From Streptomyces sp. CG 926 (GTDB taxonomy: Bacteria; Actinomycetota; Actinomycetes; Streptomycetales; Streptomycetaceae), in assembly GCF_003148825.1 (NCBI RefSeq), contig NZ_QGGZ01000025.1:1-64000 (forward strand): 64,000 nt of DNA, read 5' to 3'. The position numbers and the translations under genes are program-made. Below are positions 16,687 through 24,188 of this stretch, piece after piece. How positions within the stretch are numbered: position 1 is the stretch's first letter; each line of letters opens with the position of its first letter. A model generated the notes under the pieces. That model did no database searches. It was not told the origin of the DNA and worked only from the letters and a program-made list of their open reading frames with translations.

Positions 16687-17439
16687 CTACGCCCGGTCCG
16701 TCTTCGGATCCGCGTCGGGGTACGGGTCCGAGGCCCTGCGCCGGGCCCCGGCCGTGGCCGTCTGGGCCATGCCCGGCAGGAAGTCCGCGAACAGCTCGTG
16801 CACTTCCCGCACCAGCGGCCGCAGCACCCGGAACCGGGCCAGGATGATGCCCCGCGTCGTCAGCTGCGCGCCGCGCTCGGCGAGCCGCCGCGTCTTCTCG
16901 CTGTTCGGGGAGCGGTCGAAGACCCAGTACAGGACCAGGCCCATCTGCGCGAGCCACATGAGCTCCGGCAGTACGTCGGCCAGTTCGGCCGGGACCTTCG
17001 TCTTCGCGCCCGCCAGCACCTCGCGGTGTATGGCGATCGCGGCCTTGCGCGCCGTTTCCGATTCCGGCGAGAACGGGCTGAGCGGACTCTCCGGGTCGGC
17101 GGCGTTCTTGAAGAACTGCGAGGCGAACTCGTGGTACGGGGCGGCGATGTCGAGCCAGGCCGTCAGCACGCCCGCGTACCGCTTCTGCAGATCGGTCTCG
17201 TTGTCCAGGATCGGCCGGACCGCCGCCTGGTGGGCCGCGCCGATCCGGTCGTAGAACCCCTGGACCAGGTGTTCCTTCGACTCGAAGTAGTAGTAGGCGT
17301 TGCCGACCGAGACGCCGGCCTCCTTCGCGATACCCCGCATCGTCGTCTTGTCGAAGCCGCGCTCCTGGAAGAGGCGGAGCGCGGTTTCGAGGATGAGCGT
17401 GCGGGTCTGCTCGCTCTTGGGAGCCTTCTGATCAGTCAC
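16687..17439 (-). CDS. TetR-family transcriptional regulator
   Basis: A 250-residue TetR/AcrR regulator. The N-terminal helix-turn-helix is clear (TRTLILETALRLFQERGFDKTTM, then AKEAGVSVGNAYYYFESKEHL, residues about 11-57). The C-terminal part is a ligand-binding helical domain of unknown specificity. I chose GTG at 17439; an in-frame upstream start at 17469 would overlap the preceding gene. It is the third gene of a minus-strand operon (18287, 17879, 17439). Two TTGAAC-NN-GTTCAA palindromes flank that operon's promoter, and autoregulation through them is the simplest inference. Confidence 0.9.
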   Translation of the reverse strand: MTDQKAPKSEQTRTLILETALRLFQERGFDKTTMRGIAKEAGVSVGNAYYYFESKEHLVQGFYDRIGAAHQAAVRPILDNETDLQKRYAGVLTAWLDIAAPYHEFASQFFKNAADPESPLSPFSPESETARKAAIAIHREVLAGAKTKVPAELADVLPELMWLAQMGLVLYWVFDRSPNSEKTRRLAERGAQLTTRGIILARFRVLRPLVREVHELFADFLPGMAQTATAGARRRASDPYPDADPKTDRA

Positions 17440-17450
17440 GGTGTATGAGC

Positions 17451-17879
17451 CTATCGGGGGACGGAGCACTGGTCGTCACAGGCCGGTCCCTCGGCGCCCT
17501 CGGGGTGCCCCTCGGTACGCACGGCCTGCCGCCAGGCGGAGGCCGTGTGCATGGCCGCCCGGGCGAAGGGCCGGCCGGCCGGGGTGGCCAGCCAGTTCGC
17601 CTTCGGTCGGTGCTCGACCAGCGCCCACAGGCACACGATGAAGGCGTCCGTCCCGGTCCAGACCTGCCCCGAGTCCCCGATGACGGTGATCTCCCGGAGC
17701 GTCGAGGGGTGGTCGAGCCCCGGGAAGCGCCGGTGCGCCTCCCAGGATCCGGCGGGCACCAGGGCGAGCGGGACCAGCCACCGCTGCGCGAGCAGCCAGT
17801 GTCGGATGTGGACGCAGAGCGGGCAGTCGGCGTCGTAGAGGACGGTCAGGCGCCGGACGGCGGCGGTGGCGGTCGGCAC
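17451..17879 (-). CDS. Thiol-disulfide oxidoreductase DCC family protein
   Basis: A 142-residue DCC-family (DUF393) protein. It carries the defining motif in YDADCPLC (Asp18, Cys19, Cys22) at the end of a first beta strand, as in thioredoxin-like folds. Members are assumed to carry out thiol-disulfide exchange, though partners are rarely known. It sits between a small membrane protein gene (3 bases upstream) and the TetR gene (11 bases downstream), so all three are one operon. The membrane protein could be its redox partner or a DoxX-like companion. Confidence 0.85.
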   Translation of the reverse strand: MPTATAAVRRLTVLYDADCPLCVHIRHWLLAQRWLVPLALVPAGSWEAHRRFPGLDHPSTLREITVIGDSGQVWTGTDAFIVCLWALVEHRPKANWLATPAGRPFARAAMHTASAWRQAVRTEGHPEGAEGPACDDQCSVPR

Positions 17880-17882
17880 GGC

Positions 17883-18287
17883 TCAGGCCCCGACCGGCGC
17901 GGTCCACGCCTGCGGCGGCACGGGCGGGGTCTGCTGGCGCTCCATGATTCCCCGGCGGCGCATCTTGTTCAGCACCCACACGTTGCCGAGGTGCATGACG
18001 CCGAGGACCAGCAGGACGACGCCGAGCTTGACCGAGAGCGCCTCGAAGAGGGCCCGGGGGGTCAGGATCTCCTCGTCCGACCGGAGGTAGAGGGTCACGA
18101 AGCCGATGTTCACGAGGTAGAAGCCGACCACCAGGAGTTGGTTGACCGCGTCCGCGAGCTTCTCGTTCCCGTGCAGGACGTCACCGATGAAGACGCGGCC
18201 GTTACGGCTGAGAGTGCGCGCCACCCAGACGGTGAGGGCGATGCTGATGAGCAGGTAGATGACGTACGTGACGACGGTGAGGTCCAT
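17883..18287 (-). CDS. Small integral membrane protein, first gene of the TetR operon
   Basis: A 134-residue protein with three membrane helices (residues about 5-25, 48-68 and 85-107) and a Pro-rich cytoplasmic tail. It resembles hypothetical membrane proteins that accompany DCC-family genes; no named family was recognised. ATG at 18287 lies just downstream of a promoter embedded in two TetR-type palindromes. Overlap-free 3-base spacing to the DCC gene supports cotranscription. It is probably the main regulated product of the operon together with the DCC protein. Confidence 0.82.
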   Translation of the reverse strand: MDLTVVTYVIYLLISIALTVWVARTLSRNGRVFIGDVLHGNEKLADAVNQLLVVGFYLVNIGFVTLYLRSDEEILTPRALFEALSVKLGVVLLVLGVMHLGNVWVLNKMRRRGIMERQQTPPVPPQAWTAPVGA

Positions 18288-18301
18288 TGTCCCCAGCCCC
18301 T

Positions 18302-18361
18302 TTGAACGTGTTCAAACTTGCTGACAGGGATGACTGTAGGCCTCTTTTTGAACAAGTTCAA
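18302..18361 (-). promoter_or_regulatory. Promoter flanked by two TetR-type operators
   Basis: Two palindromes, TTGAACGTGTTCAA (18302-18315) and TTGAACAAGTTCAA (18348-18361), lie 46 bp apart centre to centre. On the minus strand the upstream palindrome contains TTGAAC as a -35 box, followed after exactly 17 bases by TACAGT (18338-18333) as a -10 box. One operator therefore covers the -35 and the other lies downstream of the start, directly before the membrane-protein gene. The TetR encoded at 16687 is the likely ligand-responsive repressor. Confidence 0.75.
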
Positions 18362-19032
18362 GCGATGTTCGGCGAGTGGCTGCGCAGCCGCATCGCGATC
18401 AGGGAGAGCGCGAGCATCGCGGTGATGACGCCGACGGCCAGCGTGAGCGTGCCGGCCGGGCCACCGCCCATGGCCCAGCCGTTGCCGAGCAGGAGGGCGA
18501 CGCCACCGGCGCGGGCGAGCAGGGCGTACCGGCGGTCGCCGGCGCGGCCGAGGCGGCGACCCAGGAGGAGGCAGGCGGCGATCAGTGAGAGGAAGGTGAT
18601 CGACCCGGCGGCGAAGTGGGCGTAGCTGTGCCAGGTGAGGGCGGCGGGCTGCCCGTAGGGGGTGCCGACGGGGAAGCCGTCGGCCGGGTCCATGACGAAG
18701 ACCCCGGCGGCGATCATGCCGATCCCGGCGACGCGTACCAGCCGCGGTACCCAGGTACCTCCGGGTGCACCGAGCAGGGCCCGGCGTAGGCCGGTCGCCC
18801 CCACGGCGAGCAGGGTTCCGACGACCAGGAAGTTGGTGATCTGGAGCCACCCCAGGGATCCGTTGCTCAGAGCGCTCAACGGGTGGCGGGTGATGTCGAA
18901 GCCCTCGCGCAGGGCGGCCTGGGACAGGGCGACGGCCGCCCACAGCGGGGTCGCCGCGACCACGCAGGTGAGCAGCCGGCGGGTGGCGGCCCCGGTGCGG
19001 GAGCGGGTCGTGGGGGAGGAGGTGGTGGTCAT
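18358..19032 (-). CDS. DUF998 family membrane protein
   Basis: A 224-residue protein with six membrane helices. The family motif region FDITRHPLSALSNGSLGWLQITNF follows the first helix, and MDPADGFPVGTP and WHSYAHFAAG precede later helices. DUF998 proteins have no proven function. The stop codon overlaps the upstream TetR operator. The gene is divergent from the DGPF/ECF42 pair, sharing a 143-bp gap with a striking mirror-image dyad, so it may be a target of that sigma factor. Confidence 0.88.
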   Translation of the reverse strand: MTTTSSPTTRSRTGAATRRLLTCVVAATPLWAAVALSQAALREGFDITRHPLSALSNGSLGWLQITNFLVVGTLLAVGATGLRRALLGAPGGTWVPRLVRVAGIGMIAAGVFVMDPADGFPVGTPYGQPAALTWHSYAHFAAGSITFLSLIAACLLLGRRLGRAGDRRYALLARAGGVALLLGNGWAMGGGPAGTLTLAVGVITAMLALSLIAMRLRSHSPNIA

Positions 19033-19071
19033 GGTGGATGCCTCTCGGGTCGGTCTCTCCGGTTCTCGCTG

Positions 19072-19139
19072 ACACGTCGATCGGCGGATGTGACAGGGAA
19101 CGGCAACCGTTCCCTGTCACATCTCCTCGTTCGACGTGT
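19072..19139. promoter_or_regulatory. Mirror-image double dyad between DUF998 and the DGPF gene
   Basis: An inner perfect 17-bp inverted repeat (19087-19103 with 19107-19123, 3-base loop; arm GATGTGACAGGGAACGG) is nested in an outer perfect 9-bp repeat (ACACGTCGA 19072-19080, TCGACGTGT 19131-19139). Read outward on either strand, the same module appears: CCGTTCCCTGTCACATC, then 6 or 7 bases, then TCGACGTGT. It lies between divergent genes, so it looks like two back-to-back copies of one promoter or operator rather than a terminator. Confidence 0.7.
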
Positions 19140-19175
19140 TGTCGCAAGCACCGCACGACCGACGAAAGGGACCCC

Positions 19176-19499
19176 ATGCGCTACCTGATGACGACCCGGC
19201 CCACCGACACCGCCCCCGACGCGAACCTGTACGCCGAGATGGGCCGGTTCATCGAGGAGCTGTCCGCGGCCGGCGTCCTGCTGGCGACCGGCGGCCTGGA
19301 GCCGGGCGGTGTCCTGGTGACCTCGCTCGGCGACGAGATCACCGTGACGGACGGCCCGTTCACCGAGGCCAAGGAAGCCGTGGCCGGCTTCGCGCTGATC
19401 GAGGTCCGCTCCCAGGAGGAGGCGATCGAACTGGCCCGCCGCTTCCGCAGGATCGTCGGTGACGGCGAGAGCGTGGTCCAGCAGGTCTTCGGCCCCTGA
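19176..19499 (+). CDS. YCII/DGPF-domain protein
   Basis: A 107-residue YCII-related protein with the DGPF signature (Asp59-Gly-Pro-Phe62 in TVTDGPFTEAKEAVAGF). These are small ferredoxin-like-fold proteins without a proven reaction. Genes for DGPF proteins are the known genomic companions of ECF42 sigma factors and are transcribed by them, and an ECF42-type gene follows 69 bases downstream. ATG at 19176 has GAAAGG upstream. Its promoter region is the mirror-image dyad shared with the divergent DUF998 gene. Confidence 0.92.
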   Translation: MRYLMTTRPTDTAPDANLYAEMGRFIEELSAAGVLLATGGLEPGGVLVTSLGDEITVTDGPFTEAKEAVAGFALIEVRSQEEAIELARRFRRIVGDGESVVQQVFGP

Positions 19500-19568
19500 C
19501 CCCGCGGGCGCCGCCGCGCCCCCGGCGGACGGCCGGCCCCGGCTTGCGTACGAGCCGGGGCCGGTGCT

Positions 19569-21572
19569 GTGATCGTGCCTGTGCCGGACACCCATCGCAC
19601 GATCGACGCCGTCTGGAAGCTGGAGTCCGCGAAGATCATCGCCGGGCTCACGCGGATGGTCCACGACGTCGGCCTCGCCGAGGAACTGGCCCAGGACGCA
19701 CTCGTCGCCGCACTCGAACAGTGGCCCGTCTCCGGAATCCCCGACAACCCCGGCGCCTGGCTGACGACCACCGCCAAACGGCGGGCGGTCGACCACATCC
19801 GGCGCGACCGACGGCTGACGCACAAGCAGGAGCAACTCGCCCACGAGTGGGAACAGCACCGGGAACCCGAACAGGACGACGTCCTGCGACTGATGCTCAT
19901 CTCCTGCCACCCCGTCCTGCCGACCGAGGCCAGGGCCGCGCTGACGCTCCGGTTGCTCGGCGGCCTGACGGCCGAGGAGATCGCCCGCGCCTTCCTCGTC
20001 ACCGGAGCCGCGATCGCCCGACGCATCGCCGCCGCCAAGCGGACCCTGGCCGAGCGGCGGGTGCCCTTCGACCTGCCGGACGAGGGCGAGCTGACCGAAC
20101 GCCTCTCGTCCGTCCTGGAGGTCATCTACCTGATCTTCAACGAGGGCTACTCGGCGACCTCGGGCGACGATCTGATGCGGCCCGGGCTCTGCCTCGAAGC
20201 CCTGCGGCTGGGCCGACTGCTGGCGGAGCTCGCGCCGCAGGAGGCCGAGGTGCACGCACTCGTGGCCCTGATGGAGATCCAGGCCTCCCGCTCGGCCGCG
20301 CGCACCGGCCCGTCGGGTGAACCCGTACAGCTGCACGAGCAGAACCGCGGGCGCTGGGACCAGCTGCTCATCCGCCGCGGGTTCACCGCGATGCTGCGCG
20401 CCCGGCAGGTCGGCGGGACGTCGCCCGGCCCGTACCTCCTGCAGGCCGCGATAGCCGTCTGCCATGCGCAGGCCGCTACCGCCGAGGACACCGACTGGCC
20501 CCGGATCGCGGGCCTGTACGAGGCCCTGGCGCGGCTGCTGCCGACCCCGGTCGTCCAGCTCAACCGGGCCGTGTCGCTCGGGATGGCCCACGGGCCCCAG
20601 GCGGGCCTGGACCTGGTCGACTCCCTGCTCGCCGATCCCGCGCTGCGCGACTACCACCTCCTGCCGAGCGTCAGGGGTGACCTGCTGGCGCGCCTGGAGC
20701 GGCACCACGAAGCGCGGCTGGAGTTCCACCGGGCGGCCGCGCTCACCCGCAACGCCGCCGAGCGCGCCTTCCTGGAGCGGCGGGCGGACGCGATCACCGA
20801 CACGCTCCCGGCCGGTCCCACGCTCGGGGAGGCCACCCGCGATTTCCTCGCCCGCGACGAGCCGGCGGCGGCGACGGTCCGCTCCTACGGACAGACCCTC
20901 CGGCGGCTGCGCCTGACCCTCGGCGACCGCCGCCCACTCGCCTCCCTGACGGCCGACCAGGTGGCGGGCGTCTTCGCGACGGCCTGGGGCCGGGCGGCGG
21001 CCAGGACCTGGAACCGGCACCGCTCGGCCGTGCGGTCCTTCGGCTCCTGGGCCGGCCTGGACGACCTCGCGGCACAACTGGAGCGGCGCCCGGAGACCCG
21101 CTCCCCGGCGCCGGCACCGGACCCCGTCCGGCTCGACGCGCTCTGGCACGACCCGGACCTGCCGCTGCGCGAACGCACGCTGTGGCGGCTGCTGCACGAG
21201 TCGGGGGCCGGGGTGAAGGCCGTCCTCTCACTGGACGTCGAGGACCTGGACCTGGAGGACCGCCGGGCCCCGGTCGGCCGCACCTGGGTGAGCTGGCGCT
21301 CGGGCACCGCACGCCTGCTGCCCGCGCTGTTGGCCGGTCGGACCCGCGGACCGGTGTTCCTCTCCGACCGGCGGCCCGGACCGGGCCGGCCACCCGCACC
21401 GGCCGACCTGTGCCCGCAGACGGGCCGACGCCGCCTCTCCTACGAGCGGGCCGAGTACCTCTTCAAAGAGGCCACCCGGGCCCTGGACCCGGCGGCGGGC
21501 GGCTACACGCTGGGCCGGCTCAGGGCCCGACCGGCGGAGCCCGCGCCTCACATGCTGAGCGACCGCGCGTAG
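19569..21572 (+). CDS. ECF42-type sigma factor fused to a degenerate tyrosine-recombinase-like domain
   Basis: A 667-residue ORF. Residues 1 to about 417 are an ECF sigma factor with the long C-terminal TPR/DUF6596 extension of group ECF42 (VHDVGLAEELAQDALVAALE, IPDNPGAWLTTTAKRRAVDHIRRDR, FNEGYSATSGDDL). Such proteins normally end near here. Instead the frame continues from TLGEATRDFLARDEPAAATV (418) into a SAM-like core-binding domain and a catalytic-like domain resembling Streptomyces site-specific integrases (WRLLHESGAGVKAVLSLDVE, TGTARLLPALL-like, TGRRRLSYERAEYLF). The box I arginine is replaced (Gly548 in HESGAG), and the ORF ends before the HxxR and nucleophile Tyr boxes. The last 25 bases overlap the convergent gene. 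Catalysis is not expected. It could be a functional fusion adding DNA binding, or a deletion scar. Confidence 0.82.
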   Translation: MIVPVPDTHRTIDAVWKLESAKIIAGLTRMVHDVGLAEELAQDALVAALEQWPVSGIPDNPGAWLTTTAKRRAVDHIRRDRRLTHKQEQLAHEWEQHREPEQDDVLRLMLISCHPVLPTEARAALTLRLLGGLTAEEIARAFLVTGAAIARRIAAAKRTLAERRVPFDLPDEGELTERLSSVLEVIYLIFNEGYSATSGDDLMRPGLCLEALRLGRLLAELAPQEAEVHALVALMEIQASRSAARTGPSGEPVQLHEQNRGRWDQLLIRRGFTAMLRARQVGGTSPGPYLLQAAIAVCHAQAATAEDTDWPRIAGLYEALARLLPTPVVQLNRAVSLGMAHGPQAGLDLVDSLLADPALRDYHLLPSVRGDLLARLERHHEARLEFHRAAALTRNAAERAFLERRADAITDTLPAGPTLGEATRDFLARDEPAAATVRSYGQTLRRLRLTLGDRRPLASLTADQVAGVFATAWGRAAARTWNRHRSAVRSFGSWAGLDDLAAQLERRPETRSPAPAPDPVRLDALWHDPDLPLRERTLWRLLHESGAGVKAVLSLDVEDLDLEDRRAPVGRTWVSWRSGTARLLPALLAGRTRGPVFLSDRRPGPGRPPAPADLCPQTGRRRLSYERAEYLFKEATRALDPAAGGYTLGRLRARPAEPAPHMLSDRA

Positions 21573-22117
21573 TTGAGCTGCGACATCACCCACTGGTAGG
21601 TGTACGCGTCCACCGCCGGGATCATCGTGGAGTGGTGGCGGCCACCGCTGGTGACCGTGACCTGGATGTAGCCGGTGGTGGTCTTCTCCTTCATCAGCAG
21701 GAAGAGCAGGCCGAGCAGGCAGAAGAGGAAGAAGACGATCGCCAGCACGATCGCGTGCGGCGGGATCTTCTCCTCGGTGCGCGAGAAGTCGGTCGCGTTC
21801 CACATCGCGCCCCGGAGCGGCATGTTGCCGGAGGGGGTGATGATCTGGTCCCCGGCCACGGTGATGTCACCGAGGGACAGACCCGCTCCGCCGACCGGGC
21901 CCGGGGCGTTGTACGCGGGGGCCGGGATACCGGCGCCGCCGATGGTCGGCTGGTAGGCCGGAGGGGCCGGGGGTGCCGGGTAGGGCTGCGGGTAGCCGTA
22001 ACTGGCCTCGCTGGGACCCCATTTGTAGTCGCCCTGGCCGGGGGTGGCGGGCGTGCCGGGCTGACCGCCCTGGCCGGCGGGGTCGCTCGTGTACGGATTC
22101 GGCTGCTGCTCGCTCAT
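21548..22117 (-). CDS. Membrane-anchored protein with Pro/Gly-rich cytoplasmic region
   Basis: A 189-residue protein. Residues 1-75 are disordered and rich in Pro, Gly, Gln and Tyr (SYGYPQPYPAPPAPP). A short structured region follows, then one membrane helix (AIVLAIVFFLFCLLGLLFLLM, about 124-144), then an extracellular domain of about 45 residues. The architecture resembles other Streptomyces hypothetical membrane proteins with PYP-rich heads. Function unknown. Its 3' end overlaps the 3' end of the sigma/recombinase ORF by 25 bases, which suggests that the neighbour, not this gene, was joined here by a rearrangement. Confidence 0.8.
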   Translation of the reverse strand: MSEQQPNPYTSDPAGQGGQPGTPATPGQGDYKWGPSEASYGYPQPYPAPPAPPAYQPTIGGAGIPAPAYNAPGPVGGAGLSLGDITVAGDQIITPSGNMPLRGAMWNATDFSRTEEKIPPHAIVLAIVFFLFCLLGLLFLLMKEKTTTGYIQVTVTSGGRHHSTMIPAVDAYTYQWVMSQLNYARSLSM

Positions 22118-22172
22118 GCCGCCGATCCTTCCACAGGGACTTCCGCCCTGTACCCCCGGATCCGCAACCAGG

Positions 22173-22358
22173 TCAGAGCGCCGCGCCCACCAGGGCCGTG
22201 AGGTGCAGGCGCGTCAACTCGCGGTCCCTGCTCGCAGGAAGGAGGGAGTAGACGACCGTACGCCGCCCGCCCTCGGTGGCGAACACGCCGCTCGTGGAAC
22301 GGCCCATGGAGCCGGTCTTGCCCCAGACGACCGTGCCATCGATCTCGGCGCGAACAGC
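22173..22358 (-). pseudogene. C-terminal remnant of a serine beta-lactamase-family hydrolase
   Basis: The minus strand reads EIDGTVVWGKTGSMGRSTSG then VFATEGGRRTVVYSLLPASR and ends ALVGAAL followed by TGA (22175-22173). This is the C-terminal quarter of a penicillin-recognising serine hydrolase with an intact KTG triad. Reading upstream, similarity stops at about 22358, where a GC hairpin begins. No SxxK portion exists anywhere nearby. The gene is therefore truncated at the left border of the accessory island. Confidence 0.75.
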
Positions 22359-22362
22359 ACAA

Positions 22363-22386
22363 CGCCCCCTCTCAGCCTGCGGGGCG
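22363..22386. terminator. GC hairpin at the left island border
   Basis: CGCCCC and GGGGCG arms separated by about 12 bases are followed on the plus strand by CTTTCG. It resembles a terminator brought in with the foreign DNA, directly next to the truncated hydrolase. Exact ends are uncertain. Confidence 0.4.
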
Positions 22387-22469
22387 CTTTCGTGCGTTCT
22401 GGATCACACGGAGTCGGCCCTGCGCCCTAGGCTGTTCAATGTCGAGCTGCACAGAGAAGGGGCAAGGCC

Positions 22470-23726
22470 GTGTCATCTGTTGCTACCCCCGACCCGTATG
22501 ACAACCCCGTCGCGTTCGGGCAACGTGTCCAGATCTACCGCAACCGTCGAGGCATGACTCGCGAATAGCTGGCCGGGCTCCTCGGCCACCACGCCTCGTG
22601 GGTCAAGAAAGTCGAGACGGGCACCATGAGAATGCCGCGACTGCCAGAGATCCTCCGCATCGCTGAAGTCCTGCGCGTACGCCGCCTGAACGACCTCGTA
22701 GGGGACATCGGCGCCGAGCCGCACACCGACCTGTTTCAGGGACCCGGTCACGACCGGCTTCCAGCGGTCCAAGCGGCCCTCTCCACCTACCCGGCTCCCG
22801 GCACCCGAGAGGCGCCGTCCCGGGAGTTTCTGCGCGCGGCCCTGGACGCTGCGTGGACGGCCCGCCACGGAGCGGCGAACCACCGCGAGGTCATCGGCGG
22901 GCTGCTGCCCGGGCTGATCCGGGATGCGCAGCTCGCCGTACGGCAGGCCGACACTGCGGCCGATCGGCGCGTGGCCCTGGCGCTCCAGGCCGAGGTGTAC
23001 TTCCTTGCCCAGTTCTTCGTCGCCTACCAGCCGGACCCGTCGCTGCTGTGGCGGGTGGCCGAGCGCGGTATGGCGGCCGCGCAGGAGTCCGAGGACCCGC
23101 ACGCCATCGGTGTCGCGGCCTGGCTGTCGGCGCAGGCGCACCGCGATTCCGGGCCCGGATACTACGACGGCGCAGACGACGTGGTGATGCAGGCCCTGCG
23201 CCTGCTGGAGTCCGGCCTGGCCGAAGCCACCCTCGACGTGCAGGCCATCACGGGCGCGCTCCGCGTCGAGGCGGGGCTGACCGCTGCGAAGCGCCGCGAT
23301 ACGGGCACCGCGTGGGGGTGGTGGGACCGCGCAGACGGCATTTCCCGGCAGCTTCCGCCCAGCTACTTCCACCGGGTCACCAGCTTCGGCCGGGCCGTGA
23401 TGGGCGCGCACAGCGTCACCGTGGCTGTCGAGTTGCGGGCCGGCGGCGAGTCCGTACGGCAGGCCAACCGGGCTGAGGCCGACGCGATTCCGTCCCGGCC
23501 GCGGCGTGCCCGTCACCGGATTGAGCAGGCGCGCGCCTACTTCCTCGATGGGCAGCAGGAGGCTGCGCTGACGACTCTGGAGCAGGCGCACGCGACAGCG
23601 CCGGAGACGATCCGCTACAACGGGTACGCTCGCTCGATCGTGCTGGAGGAGACGACGTCACGGCTACCGGACCGGCGCCAGAGGGCCAGTCAGCTGGCCG
23701 TCGACATCGGCCTGTTGGCCGCGTAG
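22470..23726 (+). pseudogene. XRE-family HTH/TPR regulator interrupted by an amber codon
   Basis: A frame open except for one TAG encodes a 418-residue XRE-type regulator. A GTG start at 22470 gives 32 residues ending GMTRE, then TAG at 22566-22568, then LAGLLGHHASWVKKVETGTM and a long helical TPR-like sensor. Related Streptomyces regulators read GMTREQLAGLL, so CAG to TAG explains the break. Reinitiation at ATG 22626 would give a 366-residue protein lacking most of the DNA-binding helices. It is followed by a good terminator (23729) and by the small-ORF/LysRS-like operon it presumably controlled. It could be a recent inactivating mutation, a sequencing error, or low-level readthrough. Confidence 0.8.
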
Positions 23727-23728
23727 CA

Positions 23729-23751
23729 AAGGGGCCCAAACCGGGCCCCTT
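23729..23751 (+). terminator. Intrinsic terminator after the XRE gene
   Basis: Nine-base perfect arms AAGGGGCCC (23729-23737) and GGGCCCCTT (23743-23751) with a 5-base loop are followed by TCTTCGTTT. It starts 2 bases after the regulator stop codon. Confidence 0.9.
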
Positions 23752-23772
23752 CTTCGTTTGCCCTGCCCTCAC

Positions 23773-23787
23773 TGTGGTGTCACCACA
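23773..23787. promoter_or_regulatory. Candidate operator of the small-ORF/LysRS-like operon
   Basis: TGTGGTG-T-CACCACA is a perfect 7+1+7 inverted repeat, 25 bases upstream of the GTG of the first small ORF and just after the regulator's terminator. The position is that expected of an operator for the adjacent XRE regulator. Confidence 0.5.
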
Positions 23788-23812
23788 CGCTGACGACGGT
23801 AGGGAGTGACCC

Positions 23813-23986
23813 GTGACCAGCCGCATCTCGCAGCGCTGCGCCCATGGCGTGCTCAGCATCGATAACCCCGACGAAACACGCCTGGACATGCGCACCGTAG
23901 GCGAGCCCAGCGCCGAACTCCTCGACCGCGCCATGGCCGGCTGGGAGCGCTTCACCGGCGCCGACGAGGAGCAGCCGGATGTCTGA
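23813..23986 (+). CDS. 57-residue small protein, first gene of the island operon
   Basis: GTG at 23813 with GGGAG upstream opens a 57-residue frame starting MTSRISQRCAHGVLSIDNPD and ending EEQPDV. It is acidic at the C-terminus, has one cysteine and no membrane segment. Its last 8 bases overlap the ATG of the next ORF, and the downstream genes are also overlapped, so translation is coupled. No family was recognised. Codon use is normal for the organism, which supports real coding. Confidence 0.65.
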   Translation: MTSRISQRCAHGVLSIDNPDETRLDMRTVGEPSAELLDRAMAGWERFTGADEEQPDV

Positions 23987-24188
23987 GGTGTACGAGTACG
24001 TACCGCACCGCCTGCTGCGCAAGCGGGTGCGCGACATCGCGTCCGGCGTCGAGGGCGAGTTGATGGCTGTCATCAACGAGAACGTGTCGAGCTCGGCGAT
24101 CGGCGAACACTGGGTGGAGCTGGCCTACATCCGGATCCCGTCCGGCCGTGAGATCACGACCGCCGTCGACAACATCGAGTCGGCATGA
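23979..24188 (+). CDS. 69-residue small protein
   Basis: The frame starts MSEVYEYVPHRLLRKRVRDI and includes WVELAYIRIPSGREITTAVD. It is probably a compact alpha/beta domain, basic early and acidic late. The start overlaps the previous ORF by 8 bases and its TGA overlaps the next ATG (ATGA at 24185). Similar short proteins accompany XRE/TPR regulators in Streptomyces as far as I recall, without a known role. Inference: part of the cassette's regulatory module. Confidence 0.7.
   Translation: MSEVYEYVPHRLLRKRVRDIASGVEGELMAVINENVSSSAIGEHWVELAYIRIPSGREITTAVDNIESA

Noticed and set aside
19131..19172. Assigning exact ECF42 -35/-10 boxes for the DGPF promoter
   Set aside because: Several TGTCG- and CGAC-like words are present but the spacings do not single out one promoter; only the dyad is reported.
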